Source: Nitrosovibrio sp. Nv4
GTDB taxonomy: Bacteria; Pseudomonadota; Gammaproteobacteria; Burkholderiales; SG8-39
Reading direction: 5' to 3'
Assembly: GCA_945906765.1 (NCBI GenBank)
Contig: CAMDRF010000006.1
Location: forward strand, 1-62,002
Length of the DNA: 62,002 nucleotides
The translations under genes were made by a program, and so were the position numbers. The first letter of the stretch is position 1; every line of letters starts with the position of its first letter. This document shows, in pieces, positions 51,790 to 60,062 of the stretch. The notes beneath the pieces were generated by a model. That model did not search any database. It worked only from the letters and a program-made list of their open reading frames with translations, and had not been told where the DNA came from.

Positions 51790-53942
51790 AAAAGAAACGC
51801 GAAAAGCCCACCCGCCAGCGCACACTGGTTCCCGCGCCGGTTGCGGCGCAGGTTGCTGACACCTGCGGCGAGGAAATCCTCGGCGCCCTCGAGCGCGCCG
51901 GCGCGCCGCTTACGCTGGCCGAGCTCAGGGCGGGCCTGTCCATCCAGGGACGCGGTGGAGAACTGCGGCGAACAGCGTTCAACGACGCGCTAGGTGCGCT
52001 GGAACGCACCGGGCGCGTGGTGAAGAACCGCGCCGGCAGTTTCCTCGCCGCCAAGCGCATCGATGTGATCGCCGGGCGCATCGAAGGCCATCGCGACGGA
52101 CACGGTTTTCTGGTTCCCGATGACGGCAGCGCGCAGGTGTTCCTGCCGGCGCCCGAGATGCGCCAGTTAATGCACGGCGACCGCGCTTCGGTGCGCATCT
52201 CGGGCCAGGACCCGCGCGGCCGGCCGGCGGGCAGCATCGTGGAAGTGCTGGAACGCTCCAACCGCCGCATTGTCGGCCGGCTGCACAAGGAGCACGGCGT
52301 GCTGTTTCTCGTGCCCGAGGACCGGCGCATCACGCTGGACATCCTGATCCCGCCGGCCGACGCCGGCAGCGCCAAGCCCGGCCAGGTGGCCACGGTCGAG
52401 CTGATCGCGCAGCCCTCCAAGCACGCCCAACCCATCGGCCGCGTCGCCGAGGTGCTCGGCAACTACACCGATCCGGGCATGGAAATCGAGATTGCGCTTC
52501 GCAAGTTCGACCTGCCGAACGAGTTTTCGAAGAAATCGCTCGCCGCGGCGCGCGCGATGCCGGAAGAAGTGCGTGCCGACGATCTGAAAGATCGCCGGGA
52601 CCTGCGCGACGTGCCTTTCGTCACCATCGACGGTGAGACCGCGAAGGACTTTGACGATGCCGTGCACGCTTTGCGCGACGGCAAGGGTTTCCGATTGAGG
52701 GTGGCCATTGCGGACGTAAGCCACTACGTTCGCCCGGGCGATGCGCTCGACGTGGATGCGCGCGAGCGCGGCACCTCGGTCTACTTCCCGCGTCGCGTGA
52801 TCCCGATGCTGCCGGAGAAACTCTCCAACGGGCTGTGCTCGCTCAATCCGAACGTGGACCGGCTGGCGATGGTCTGCGACATGGCGATCGCGGCCGACGG
52901 CGAGGTGACGCGCTACGAGTTCTACGCGGCGGTGTTCCGCTCGCGCGCCCGGTTGACGTACACGGGGGTTTGGGACTCTCTTTCCCGTGGAACTTCCAAT
53001 ACAGAACTGAAGACGCTTTATGACGTTTACAAAGCGTTGGCCCAGGAGAGAAGCCGCCGCGGGGCGATCGACTTCGAGACGGTCGAGACGAAAATGGTGT
53101 TCGACGACAAGGGCAAGATCCTGCGCATCGTGCCCGAGCCGCGCAATGAGGCGCACCGCCTGATCGAGGAGTGCATGCTGGCGGCGAACGTCTGCGCCGG
53201 GGATTTCCTCTCCAGCCGCAAGCACCCCGTGCTCTACCGGGTGCACGACGTGCCCGCGCCCGAGAAGATCACGGCGCTGCGCGACTTCCTCGCCGAGATC
53301 GGCCTCGCGCTGCCCGGCGGGGAAAAACCCGCGCCGAAGGACTACGCGCAGATCCTCGAGAAGATAAAGTCCAGGCCGGATTTCCTCCTGCTGCAGACCA
53401 TCCTCCTGCGCTCGCTCAAGCAGGCGGTCTATACGCCGGAGAACGTGGGCCATTTCGGACTCGCCTTCGATGCTTACGTGCATTTCACCTCGCCGATCCG
53501 GCGCTACCCCGACCTGCTCGTGCATCGCGCGATAAAGGCATTGCTGGCGAACCAGAAGTATTCCGGCCTTGATTGGGACGAGGTCGGCCGCCACTGCTCG
53601 GAGACCGAGCGCCGCGCCGACGACGCGAGCCGTGACGTCGAAAACTGGCTCAAGTGCTATTACATGCAGGACCACGTCGGCGGCATCTATGAGGGCCGGG
53701 TGACCGGCGTCACCTCGTTCGGCCTGTTCGTGATGCTGGACGACTATTTCGTCGATGGTCTGGTGCATATCTCGGAACTCGGGCGCGATTACTTCCGCTT
53801 TGAGCCCACGCGCCACATGCTGCTGGGGGAGCGGACGGGCAAGCGCTACCGGCTCGCCGACCGGTTGAAGGTAAAGCTGGTGCGCGTCGATCTGGAGACC
53901 CGCAAGATCGACCTGGTTCCCGCGGACGGGCAGCGCAAGTGA
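51783..53942 (+). CDS. rnr: Ribonuclease R
   Basis: 719 residues. N-terminal winged-helix region, cold-shock-like domain (HGFLVPDDGSAQVFLPAPEM), RNB catalytic domain with TIDGETAKDFDDAVHA and VRPGDALDVDARERGTSVYF (Asp cluster), FHLAF-type FGLAFDAYVHFTSPIRRYPD, and a C-terminal S1 domain GRVTGVTSFGLFVMLDDYFV. It degrades structured RNA 3' to 5'. It lacks the long basic tail of longer homologues, ending VPADGQRK. Overlaps rlmB by four bases. Confidence 0.96.
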   Translation: MSKKKREKPTRQRTLVPAPVAAQVADTCGEEILGALERAGAPLTLAELRAGLSIQGRGGELRRTAFNDALGALERTGRVVKNRAGSFLAAKRIDVIAGRIEGHRDGHGFLVPDDGSAQVFLPAPEMRQLMHGDRASVRISGQDPRGRPAGSIVEVLERSNRRIVGRLHKEHGVLFLVPEDRRITLDILIPPADAGSAKPGQVATVELIAQPSKHAQPIGRVAEVLGNYTDPGMEIEIALRKFDLPNEFSKKSLAAARAMPEEVRADDLKDRRDLRDVPFVTIDGETAKDFDDAVHALRDGKGFRLRVAIADVSHYVRPGDALDVDARERGTSVYFPRRVIPMLPEKLSNGLCSLNPNVDRLAMVCDMAIAADGEVTRYEFYAAVFRSRARLTYTGVWDSLSRGTSNTELKTLYDVYKALAQERSRRGAIDFETVETKMVFDDKGKILRIVPEPRNEAHRLIEECMLAANVCAGDFLSSRKHPVLYRVHDVPAPEKITALRDFLAEIGLALPGGEKPAPKDYAQILEKIKSRPDFLLLQTILLRSLKQAVYTPENVGHFGLAFDAYVHFTSPIRRYPDLLVHRAIKALLANQKYSGLDWDEVGRHCSETERRADDASRDVENWLKCYYMQDHVGGIYEGRVTGVTSFGLFVMLDDYFVDGLVHISELGRDYFRFEPTRHMLLGERTGKRYRLADRLKVKLVRVDLETRKIDLVPADGQRK

Positions 53943-54691
53943 GCCTCCAGCCCGAACGCGTCATCTTCGGTTTCCACACCGTGCTCGCGCGCCTGCGGGC
54001 CGATCCGAAGTCGGTGCTCGAGGTGTTCCTGGATGAATCGCGCAAGGACGCACGCGCCAAGGACTTCGCCGCCGCGGTCGAGCGCGCCGGCGCGCGCCTG
54101 ATGCGCGTATCTCCCACGCGCCTCGACGGCATGGCCGGCGGCGGCCGGCACCAGGGCGTCGCCGCGCGCGTCGAGGTGAATACGCAGAAACAGACGCTGG
54201 AAGAACTGCTCGAGAGCCTCAAGACCCCGCCGCTGCTGCTGGTGCTCGATGGCATCACCGATCCGCACAACCTCGGCGCCTGCCTGCGCGTCGCCAATGC
54301 CGCCGGCGCCAACGCGGTGATCGCCCCCAAGGACCACGCCGCGGGCATCAATGCGACGGTCTCCAAGGTTGCGAGCGGCGCCGCTGAGGTGACGCCGTAT
54401 TTCATGGTCACCAATCTCGCGCGCACCTTAGCCGACCTGAAAGACAGAAATATTTGGGTGGTTGGTTCCGACGCCGCGGCTAAGGATGATTTATTTTCTG
54501 TAAAAGAGTTACCCAGTTCCATCGCCTGGGTCCTGGGCGCCGAAGGGACCGGCATGCGCCGGCTGACGCGCGAGAGCTGCGACCTGCTGGTGCGCGTGCC
54601 GATGCGCGGACAGGTGGAAAGCCTGAACGTCTCGGTGGCCGCCGGGATCTGCCTCTTTGAGTCGGTGCGGCGGGGAAAAATGCTTTATTGA
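53939..54691 (+). CDS. rlmB: 23S rRNA (guanosine-2'-O)-methyltransferase RlmB
   Basis: 250 residues. SpoU-type N-domain (VIFGFHTVLARLRADPKSVL) and the knotted SPOUT domain with LVLDGITDPHNLGACLRVAN (motif 1, Asn and Arg), WVLGAEGTGMRRLTRESCDL (motif 2) and VPMRGQVESLNVSVAAGICL (motif 3). It methylates G2251 in the peptidyl transferase centre. GTG start overlapping the rnr stop. A low-GC patch at 54430-54510 keeps the frame. Confidence 0.96.
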   Translation: MSLQPERVIFGFHTVLARLRADPKSVLEVFLDESRKDARAKDFAAAVERAGARLMRVSPTRLDGMAGGGRHQGVAARVEVNTQKQTLEELLESLKTPPLLLVLDGITDPHNLGACLRVANAAGANAVIAPKDHAAGINATVSKVASGAAEVTPYFMVTNLARTLADLKDRNIWVVGSDAAAKDDLFSVKELPSSIAWVLGAEGTGMRRLTRESCDLLVRVPMRGQVESLNVSVAAGICLFESVRRGKMLY

Positions 54692-54720
54692 CAAAGCTCC
54701 AAATTCGTCGAAAATGGAGC
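54688..54720 (+). promoter_or_regulatory. Possible promoter/operator before the DUF4143 ATPase
   Basis: TTGACA at 54688-54693 overlaps the rlmB stop. It is followed by the imperfect palindrome GCTCCAAATTC-GTC-GAAAATGGAGC at 54696-54720, which ends on the ribosome site just before ATG 54723. A palindrome of this form could bind a repressor, or the protein itself. No good -10 box is placed at 17 bases, so the promoter call is weak. Confidence 0.4.
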
Positions 54721-54722
54721 AT

Positions 54723-55913
54723 ATGAAAACCATCCCTCGGATCATCGAGCCCCGGCTGCGCCGGGCGCTGGCGCGGCAGAAGTCGGTGCTGCTGCTCGGG
54801 CCGCGCCAGACCGGCAAGACGACATTGGTCGAGGCGCTGCAGCCCGACCTGCTGTTGAACTTTCTCCGGCCGGAGGTGCGGCAGCGTTATGAGAGGTCGC
54901 CCCAACTGCTCGGCGCGGAAGTCGAGGCGCTGGCCGAACGCGCGCGCGAACGCAAGCCGCTGGTGGTCCTCGACGAAGCGCAGCGCGTGCCCGAGTTGAT
55001 GAATTCGGTCCAGGACCTGGTTGACCGGCGGCTGGCCCGCTTTGTTCTCACGGGGTCTTCGGCGCGCAAGCTGCGGCGGGGCTCGGGCGTCAACCTGCTG
55101 CCGGGCCGCCTGCTGCCATTGCGCCTCGACCCGTTATCGCTGGCTGAGCGCATCCCGCCCACGCTGGAGCAGGCACTGCTGTACGGCAGCCTGCCAGGGA
55201 TCGCCTTGGCCGGGAACGACGCGGCGCGTGAGGAGGATTTGCGGGCGTACACGACGCTGTACCTGGAGGAAGAAGTGCGGGCCGAGGCGCTGGTGCGCAA
55301 CCTGGGGAGGTTCTCGCGTTTCCTGCAACTGGCCGCGCTCGAAGCCGGCAACATCAGCCACTTCCGCGGCATCGCCCAGGAACTCGGCGTGCCCCACACC
55401 ACGGTGTCCGGCTACTATGAAATCCTGGAGGACTGCCTGATCGCCGAGCGCATCGAGGCCTTGTCCGAGAGCCGCACGCGCAAGAAACTCACCAAGTCGC
55501 CCCGCTACCTCTTCTTCGATCTCGGCGTGCGCCGGGCGGCCGCCGATGAAGGCCGCCGCCTGCCCCCGCGCGTGCTCGGCGCATTGTTCGAGCAGTTCGT
55601 CGGACTGGAACTGCTGCGTGCGACCCGAGAGGCCGCCGCCCCCCTGAAGCTGCGCTTCTGGCGCGATCCGGACGGGCCGGAAGTGGATTGGATCGTGGTG
55701 GGCGACGAGCGCTGGCTGCCGGTGGAAGTGAAATGGAGCGAAGCACCGGCCGAACGGGATACGCGACATCTGCAAACGTTCCTGCGCGAGTATCCGAAAG
55801 CGCGCGAAGGCTTCGTCGTCTGCCGCACGCCCCGACGCTTCAAGATTACCCCCAAAATCACCGCGGTTCCCTGGCAGGAGATTCACAGCCTTGTGGAACT
55901 TAGCCTTGCGTAA
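54723..55913 (+). CDS. AAA-type ATPase with DUF4143 domain
   Basis: 396 residues from ATG 54723, which has GGAG just upstream; the in-frame ATG 54714 is an alternative. N-terminal AAA_14 ATPase: Walker A LGPRQTGKTTLV, Walker B LVVLDEAQRVPEL, sensor FVLTGSSARKL. DUF4143 C-terminal domain with FRGIAQELGVPHTTVSGYYE (wHTH-like), EQFVGLELLRAT and FWRDPDGPEVDWIV, then LPVEVKWS (restriction-endonuclease-like core D-ExK). The family is widespread, mobile and of unknown role. It sits between rlmB and rpsF, normally core neighbours, so it looks inserted. Confidence 0.92.
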   Translation: MKTIPRIIEPRLRRALARQKSVLLLGPRQTGKTTLVEALQPDLLLNFLRPEVRQRYERSPQLLGAEVEALAERARERKPLVVLDEAQRVPELMNSVQDLVDRRLARFVLTGSSARKLRRGSGVNLLPGRLLPLRLDPLSLAERIPPTLEQALLYGSLPGIALAGNDAAREEDLRAYTTLYLEEEVRAEALVRNLGRFSRFLQLAALEAGNISHFRGIAQELGVPHTTVSGYYEILEDCLIAERIEALSESRTRKKLTKSPRYLFFDLGVRRAAADEGRRLPPRVLGALFEQFVGLELLRATREAAAPLKLRFWRDPDGPEVDWIVVGDERWLPVEVKWSEAPAERDTRHLQTFLREYPKAREGFVVCRTPRRFKITPKITAVPWQEIHSLVELSLA

Positions 55914-55934
55914 GTCCTAGAAACTACTTACAAT
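55906..55934 (+). promoter_or_regulatory. Promoter for the rpsF operon
   Basis: TTGCGT (55906-55911) and TACAAT (55929-55934) lie 17 bases apart. The -35 box is weak and lies in the last codons of the ATPase gene; the -10 box is near consensus. Transcription from here would give an rpsF leader of about 80 bases. Confidence 0.6.
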
Positions 55935-55969
55935 TCGCCCCTTTCGCGTCCCCAGACGCTCATTCCTTG

Positions 55970-55995
55970 CCACACCGCCTACGCATCGCGGGTGG
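55970..55995 (+). promoter_or_regulatory. Putative S6:S18 leader hairpin
   Basis: CCA-CA-CCGC at 55970-55978 pairs with GCGG-G-TGG at 55988-55995 around a nine-base loop, giving a hairpin with a small asymmetric interior loop and a CCG element. It lies 25 bases before the rpsF ATG. In many bacteria, S6:S18 complex binds such a CCG-bearing leader to repress its own operon. This match is by form only. Confidence 0.45.
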
Positions 55996-56019
55996 CTTAC
56001 CCATAAGGAGAATCACCGA

Positions 56020-56451
56020 ATGCGGCATTACGAAATCTGTTTCATCGTCCATCCGGACCAGAGCGAGCAGGTGCCCGCGATGGTCGAGCGCTACAAGGGC
56101 ATGGTCACCGCGCGCAACGGCAAGGTGCACCGGCTGGAAGACTGGGGCCGCCGCCAGCTGGCCTATCCCCTCGCCAAGGTTCACAAGGCGCACTACGTCC
56201 TGATGAACATCGAATGCGACAACGAGACCATCGCTGAATTCGAGCACTCGTTCCGCTTCAACGACGCGGTGCTGCGCCATCTGACCGTGAAGATGACCAA
56301 GGCGGTCGTCGATCCTTCTCCGATGATGAAGGAGGAGAAGTCCAGGTCGATGATGGAGCGGGCCGGCGAATCCAGGCCCGATGACGTTCCTGCTTCGGCT
56401 CCGGCGCCCGCCGCGGCCGCGGCGCCCGCAGTTACGCCTCCGTCGCCTTGA
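56020..56451 (+). CDS. rpsF: 30S ribosomal protein S6
   Basis: 143 residues. [40 protein letters not shown] and [13 protein letters not shown] form the S6 fold. A charged, then Ala/Pro-rich tail of about 40 residues follows, common in betaproteobacteria. AAGGAG precedes ATG. First gene of the rpsF-priB-rpsR-rplI unit. Its TGA overlaps the TTG start of priB. Confidence 0.97.
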   Translation: MRHYEICFIVHPDQSEQVPAMVERYKGMVTARNGKVHRLEDWGRRQLAYPLAKVHKAHYVLMNIECDNETIAEFEHSFRFNDAVLRHLTVKMTKAVVDPSPMMKEEKSRSMMERAGESRPDDVPASAPAPAAAAAPAVTPPSP

Positions 56452-56771
56452 TCGAAACCGCGAACCGCGCAGTTAACCGACTCGAGATCTCGGGCGTGCT
56501 CACCGAATTGCAATCGCTGCGTTATACGCCGGCCGGCGTTCCGGTCGTCGAATTCCGGCTCGCGCACGAATCGGAGCGCGCCGAAGCCGGCGCCCGCCGC
56601 AAGGTGCACGCGGAGATCGACGCGGTCGCGTTCGAAGCCCAGGCCAGACTCGTGGCAGCCGGCCCGATGGGCCGCCTGCTGAAGGCCGAAGGATTTTTGT
56701 GTGCAAGGAACCGGCGCTCGAAGAAGCCGGTGCTGCACGTCACGAACATAGAATTCATGGAAGGAAACTGA
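56448..56771 (+). CDS. priB: Primosomal replication protein N (PriB)
   Basis: 107 residues, OB fold: [53 protein letters not shown] and [13 protein letters not shown]. PriB binds single-stranded DNA and helps PriA restart stalled forks. TTG start at 56448 inside the rpsF stop, a tight overlap seen in related bacteria. Present only in beta- and gammaproteobacteria as far as I know, supporting the taxonomic call. Confidence 0.94.
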   Translation: MIETANRAVNRLEISGVLTELQSLRYTPAGVPVVEFRLAHESERAEAGARRKVHAEIDAVAFEAQARLVAAGPMGRLLKAEGFLCARNRRSKKPVLHVTNIEFMEGN

Positions 56772-56772
56772 A

Positions 56773-57063
56773 ATGCCTCCACCGAAGCGCGGTAAAGGAA
56801 AGTTCAAGGGCAAGGGCAAGGACAAAAAGGACCGGGGACAGCGTGCCCTCTTCCGGCGCCGCAAGTTCTGCCGCTTCACCGCCGAGAAGATCGAATGGGT
56901 CGATTACAAGGCCATCGACATCCTCAAGGACTTCATCAACGAGAACGGCCGGATCATTCCGGCGCGCATCACCGGTACTTCCGCCGGTTACCAGCGCCAG
57001 TTGTCGGTTGCGGTCAAGCGCGCGCGCTTCCTCGCGCTGATGCCGTTCACCGATCTGCACTGA
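56773..57063 (+). CDS. rpsR: 30S ribosomal protein S18
   Basis: 96 residues. A Gly/Lys-rich N-terminal extension ([20 protein letters not shown]), then [40 protein letters not shown] and [19 protein letters not shown]. The start is one base after the priB stop. S18 pairs with S6 on the ribosome platform. Confidence 0.97.
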   Translation: MPPPKRGKGKFKGKGKDKKDRGQRALFRRRKFCRFTAEKIEWVDYKAIDILKDFINENGRIIPARITGTSAGYQRQLSVAVKRARFLALMPFTDLH

Positions 57064-57074
57064 GGGCCAGCCAC

Positions 57075-57524
57075 ATGCAAGTGATCCTGATGGAAAAGCT
57101 GGCGAACCTCGGCAACCTGGGCGACGTCGTCAAGGTGAAGGACGGTTACGCGAGGAACTACCTCATTCCCCAAGGCAAGGCGAAGCGTGCCACCGAAGAG
57201 AACCTGAAGGTCTTCGAGGCGCGCCGCGCCGAGCTGGAAAAGGCGCAGTCCGCGGCCCTCGCGCAGGCGCAGGAGCGGGGCGCGAAGCTGGACGGCCTGG
57301 TGCTGAAGATCACGCAGAAGGCGGGCGTGGACGGCAAGCTGTTCGGCTCGGTCACCAACCACGACATCGTGGATGCGCTCAAGGCGCAGGGCCACGAAGT
57401 CGAGCGTGCGCAGGTGCGCATGCCCACCGGCGCGCTGAAACAGGCTGGCGAGTACGCGCTTCAAATCGCGTTGCACACGGATGTTGTTGTCACCATTACG
57501 GTATCGGTGATCGGCGAAGCCTGA
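57075..57524 (+). CDS. rplI: 50S ribosomal protein L9
   Basis: 149 residues. [20 protein letters not shown] and [20 protein letters not shown] are the L9 signature, followed by the long helix and the C-domain ([20 protein letters not shown]). L9 is the last ribosomal gene of the unit; dnaB starts 41 bases later. Confidence 0.97.
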   Translation: MQVILMEKLANLGNLGDVVKVKDGYARNYLIPQGKAKRATEENLKVFEARRAELEKAQSAALAQAQERGAKLDGLVLKITQKAGVDGKLFGSVTNHDIVDALKAQGHEVERAQVRMPTGALKQAGEYALQIALHTDVVVTITVSVIGEA

Positions 57525-57565
57525 AAAATTCGGGCTTGAATTTGTTCTAGAATGGTCTGACCACC

Positions 57566-58972
57566 ATGGCCCAACCTCAAGCGCGCCGCAACGAACCACC
57601 GGACCCCCAGCTGCTCGCGCTCAAGGTTCCGCCGCACTCGGTGGAAGCCGAGCAGTCGCTGCTGGGCGGGCTGCTGCTCGACAACCAGGCATTCGACAAG
57701 ATCGCCGACCTGGTCACGGCCGACGATTTCTACCGCGATGATCACCGGCGCATCTTCCGCCACGTCTCGAAGCTGATCGAGCACGCCAAGCCGGCGGACG
57801 TGGTCACCATCGCCGAGTCGATCGAGGCGAGCGAAGACAAGGACCGCACCGGCGGCCCGGCCTACCTCGGCTCGCTGGCGCAGAACACCCCCAGCGCGCT
57901 GAATATCCGGCGCTATGCCGAGCTGGTGCGCGAACGCTCGGTCCAGCGCCGGCTGATCACGGTCGCCACGGAGATCGCCGAATCCGCGCTGGCGCCTTCG
58001 GGCAAGGAGATCGGCCAGTTGCTGGACGAGGCGGAGTCCCGGATCCTCGAGGTGGGCGAGAAGGGGCAGCGCGGCACTCAGGGCTTCGAGCTGATCCAGC
58101 CGGTGCTGGCGCGCGTGTTCAAGCGCATCGACCACCTGTACCGCCAGGAAAACAAGTCTGACGTCACGGGCCTGCCGACCGGCTTCGCCGACCTCGACGA
58201 GCGGACCGCCGGCCTGCAGGAAGGCGACCTGGTGATCGTTGCCGGCCGCCCGTCCATGGGCAAGACGGCCTTCGCGCTGAATATTGCCGAACACGTCGGC
58301 GTGGAGAACGGCGTCCCGGTGGCGATCTTCAGCATGGAGATGGGCGCCACGCAGCTCGCGATGCGCATGCTCGGCTCGATCGCCCGCGTGGACCAGCACA
58401 AGATGCGCACCGGGCGCCTGAACGATGAAGAGTGGAGCAGGCTGTCCACGGCGATGGGCAAGCTGCACGACGCGCCGATTTTCATCGACGAGACAGGCGC
58501 GCTGAACGCGCTCGAATTGCGCTCGCGCGCGCGGCGGATACACCGCCAGTGCGGCAAGCTCGGCCTGGTGATGGTGGACTACCTGCAATTGATGTCGGCC
58601 TCGAGCTCCGGCGAGAACCGCGCCACCGAGATTTCGGAGATTTCGCGCTCGCTCAAAGCGCTCGCCAAGGAACTGGGGGCGCCGGTGGTGGCCCTGTCGC
58701 AGCTCAACCGGGCGCTGGAGGCGCGCCCCGACAAGCGGCCGATGATGTCGGACCTGCGCGAATCGGGCGCCATCGAGCAGGACGCGGACTTGATCCTCTT
58801 CATCTACCGCGACGAGGTTTACTTCCCGGAAAAGCCCGAATCCAAGGGCACCGCCGAAGTCATCATCGCCAAGCAGCGCAACGGGCCGATCGGCAAGGTA
58901 AATATGACCTTCCTCGGCGAGCATACGAGATTCGAGGACCGTGCGAGGGAGGGATCATGGCAGAGCCGCTAA
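57566..58972 (+). CDS. dnaB: Replicative DNA helicase DnaB
   Basis: 468 residues. N-domain PPHSVEAEQSLLGGLLLDNQ, linker, and RecA-like domain with TGLPTGFADLDERTAGLQEG, Walker A GRPSMGKTAFALN, Walker B LVMVDYLQLM and the C-terminal LRESGAIEQDADLILFIYRD and KQRNGPIGKVNMTFLGEHTR. It unwinds DNA at the fork as a hexamer. The last codons overlap the start of the CDGSH gene by 16 bases. Confidence 0.97.
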   Translation: MAQPQARRNEPPDPQLLALKVPPHSVEAEQSLLGGLLLDNQAFDKIADLVTADDFYRDDHRRIFRHVSKLIEHAKPADVVTIAESIEASEDKDRTGGPAYLGSLAQNTPSALNIRRYAELVRERSVQRRLITVATEIAESALAPSGKEIGQLLDEAESRILEVGEKGQRGTQGFELIQPVLARVFKRIDHLYRQENKSDVTGLPTGFADLDERTAGLQEGDLVIVAGRPSMGKTAFALNIAEHVGVENGVPVAIFSMEMGATQLAMRMLGSIARVDQHKMRTGRLNDEEWSRLSTAMGKLHDAPIFIDETGALNALELRSRARRIHRQCGKLGLVMVDYLQLMSASSSGENRATEISEISRSLKALAKELGAPVVALSQLNRALEARPDKRPMMSDLRESGAIEQDADLILFIYRDEVYFPEKPESKGTAEVIIAKQRNGPIGKVNMTFLGEHTRFEDRAREGSWQSR

Positions 58973-59196
58973 TTGCGCAGAAATCGCCTTACGCCGTCGA
59001 GCTTGCGCCGGGCGACTACTGGTGGTGCGCCTGCGGCCAGTCCAAGAGCCAGCCGTTCTGCGACGGCTCGCACAAGGGCGGCGAATTCACGCCGCTGAAA
59101 TTCACCAATGCCGAAGCGCAGAAGGTCTGGCTGTGCGGCTGCAAGCGCAGCGCGGGCAAGCCGTTTTGCGACGGCTCACATAAAAAGCTGACTTAA
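58957..59196 (+). CDS. Twin CDGSH iron-sulfur domain protein
   Basis: 79 residues with two CDGSH zinc-finger-like motifs: CACGQSKSQPFCDGSH and CGCKRSAGKPFCDGSH. Each supplies three Cys and one His to a 2Fe-2S cluster. The second has CGCKRS, slightly off consensus but ligands are kept. Small bacterial proteins of this kind are thought to act in electron or cluster transfer. GAGGGAGGG precedes the ATG, which lies inside the end of dnaB. Convergent with the next gene, one base apart. Confidence 0.93.
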   Translation: MAEPLIAQKSPYAVELAPGDYWWCACGQSKSQPFCDGSHKGGEFTPLKFTNAEAQKVWLCGCKRSAGKPFCDGSHKKLT

Positions 59197-59197
59197 G

Positions 59198-60016
59198 TTA
59201 CTTTTTGGTCGCGCTCCAGCGGCCTTCGGCGCCGTTGTCCGAGCGGAACGAGCCTTCCATCTTGCCGCCCGTGACGCGGCCCGTGTAGTCGCGCTTCACG
59301 CCGTTGTTGTCCACCCAGGCGAAGCTGATGCCGAAGCCGCGCAGGCGCGCGTCGCGCAGGCCGCCCTGGGTGTGGCCGAGGCCGACGGTGCCCTCGATCT
59401 TCTGGAATTTCTGCTCGAATGCGAGTTCGGTTCTCTCGCCGCCGGCTTCGAGGGTCCAGCCGCCGTTCACGTTCGCCGGCACCACCCAGAAGTAGGCGCG
59501 GCGCCCGTCCATGCTGGAGATTTCGTCGGCTTCCCAGTCTTCCATGGTGAAGGAGTGCGACGCCACGCGGGTGCCCGGGCGCATCGCCAGGAGCGTCGGC
59601 CGCAGCTTCATGTTCAGGCCCGGCAGCAGGTACATGGTGACCACCGTCGCCTGGCTGAAGTCGGCGGCGAAGATGTCGCCAGGGATGATGCGCGCGCGAC
59701 CCGCCACGCCGGCCTTCTCAACGTTGCCTTGCGCGTGCTTCGCCATCGCCACGTCGTACTCGATACCCACCGAACGGGCGCCGAATTTCTTCGCCGCGGC
59801 GATCGCGATCTTGCCGTCACCCGCGCCCAGGTCGTAGACGAGGTCGTTCGAGGTCACTTGCGCCATGCGCAGCATCCGGTCCACCACCTCATCCGGCGTC
59901 GGCACCCAGATCACGTCCTTGCCGGCTTGGCCGACCTGCGGTTCGTAGGGCTTCTGCGCCGCAGCCGGGAACGCAAGCGCGAGCGTTGAGACAAACACCA
60001 GGAAAAATCGAACCAT
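59198..60016 (-). CDS. Exported class I SAM methyltransferase-like protein
   Basis: 272 residues from ATG 60016. A clear signal peptide (MVRFFLVFVSTLALAFPAAAQ) precedes a Rossmann methyltransferase domain with LVYDLGAGDGKIAIAAAKKF (motif I), VGIEYDVAMAKHA and IIPGDIFAADFSQATVV, then YLLPGLNMKLRP. The C-terminal 100 residues (WTLEAGGERTELAFEQKFQK onward) form a beta-rich domain ending in RSDNGAEGRWSATKK. The methyltransferase part resembles cytosolic or mixed-location family members; export would separate it from SAM, so its role is unclear. Confidence 0.88.
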   Translation of the reverse strand: MVRFFLVFVSTLALAFPAAAQKPYEPQVGQAGKDVIWVPTPDEVVDRMLRMAQVTSNDLVYDLGAGDGKIAIAAAKKFGARSVGIEYDVAMAKHAQGNVEKAGVAGRARIIPGDIFAADFSQATVVTMYLLPGLNMKLRPTLLAMRPGTRVASHSFTMEDWEADEISSMDGRRAYFWVVPANVNGGWTLEAGGERTELAFEQKFQKIEGTVGLGHTQGGLRDARLRGFGISFAWVDNNGVKRDYTGRVTGGKMEGSFRSDNGAEGRWSATKK

Positions 60017-60062
60017 ATCTAAAACTCCCCGTCGGAAAAAAAGCGGCAAAGCGTAGCAGAAT

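Noticed and set aside
52167-53816. A 549-residue minus-strand open frame opposite rnr
   Set aside because: Shadow of RNase R; no recognisable domain.
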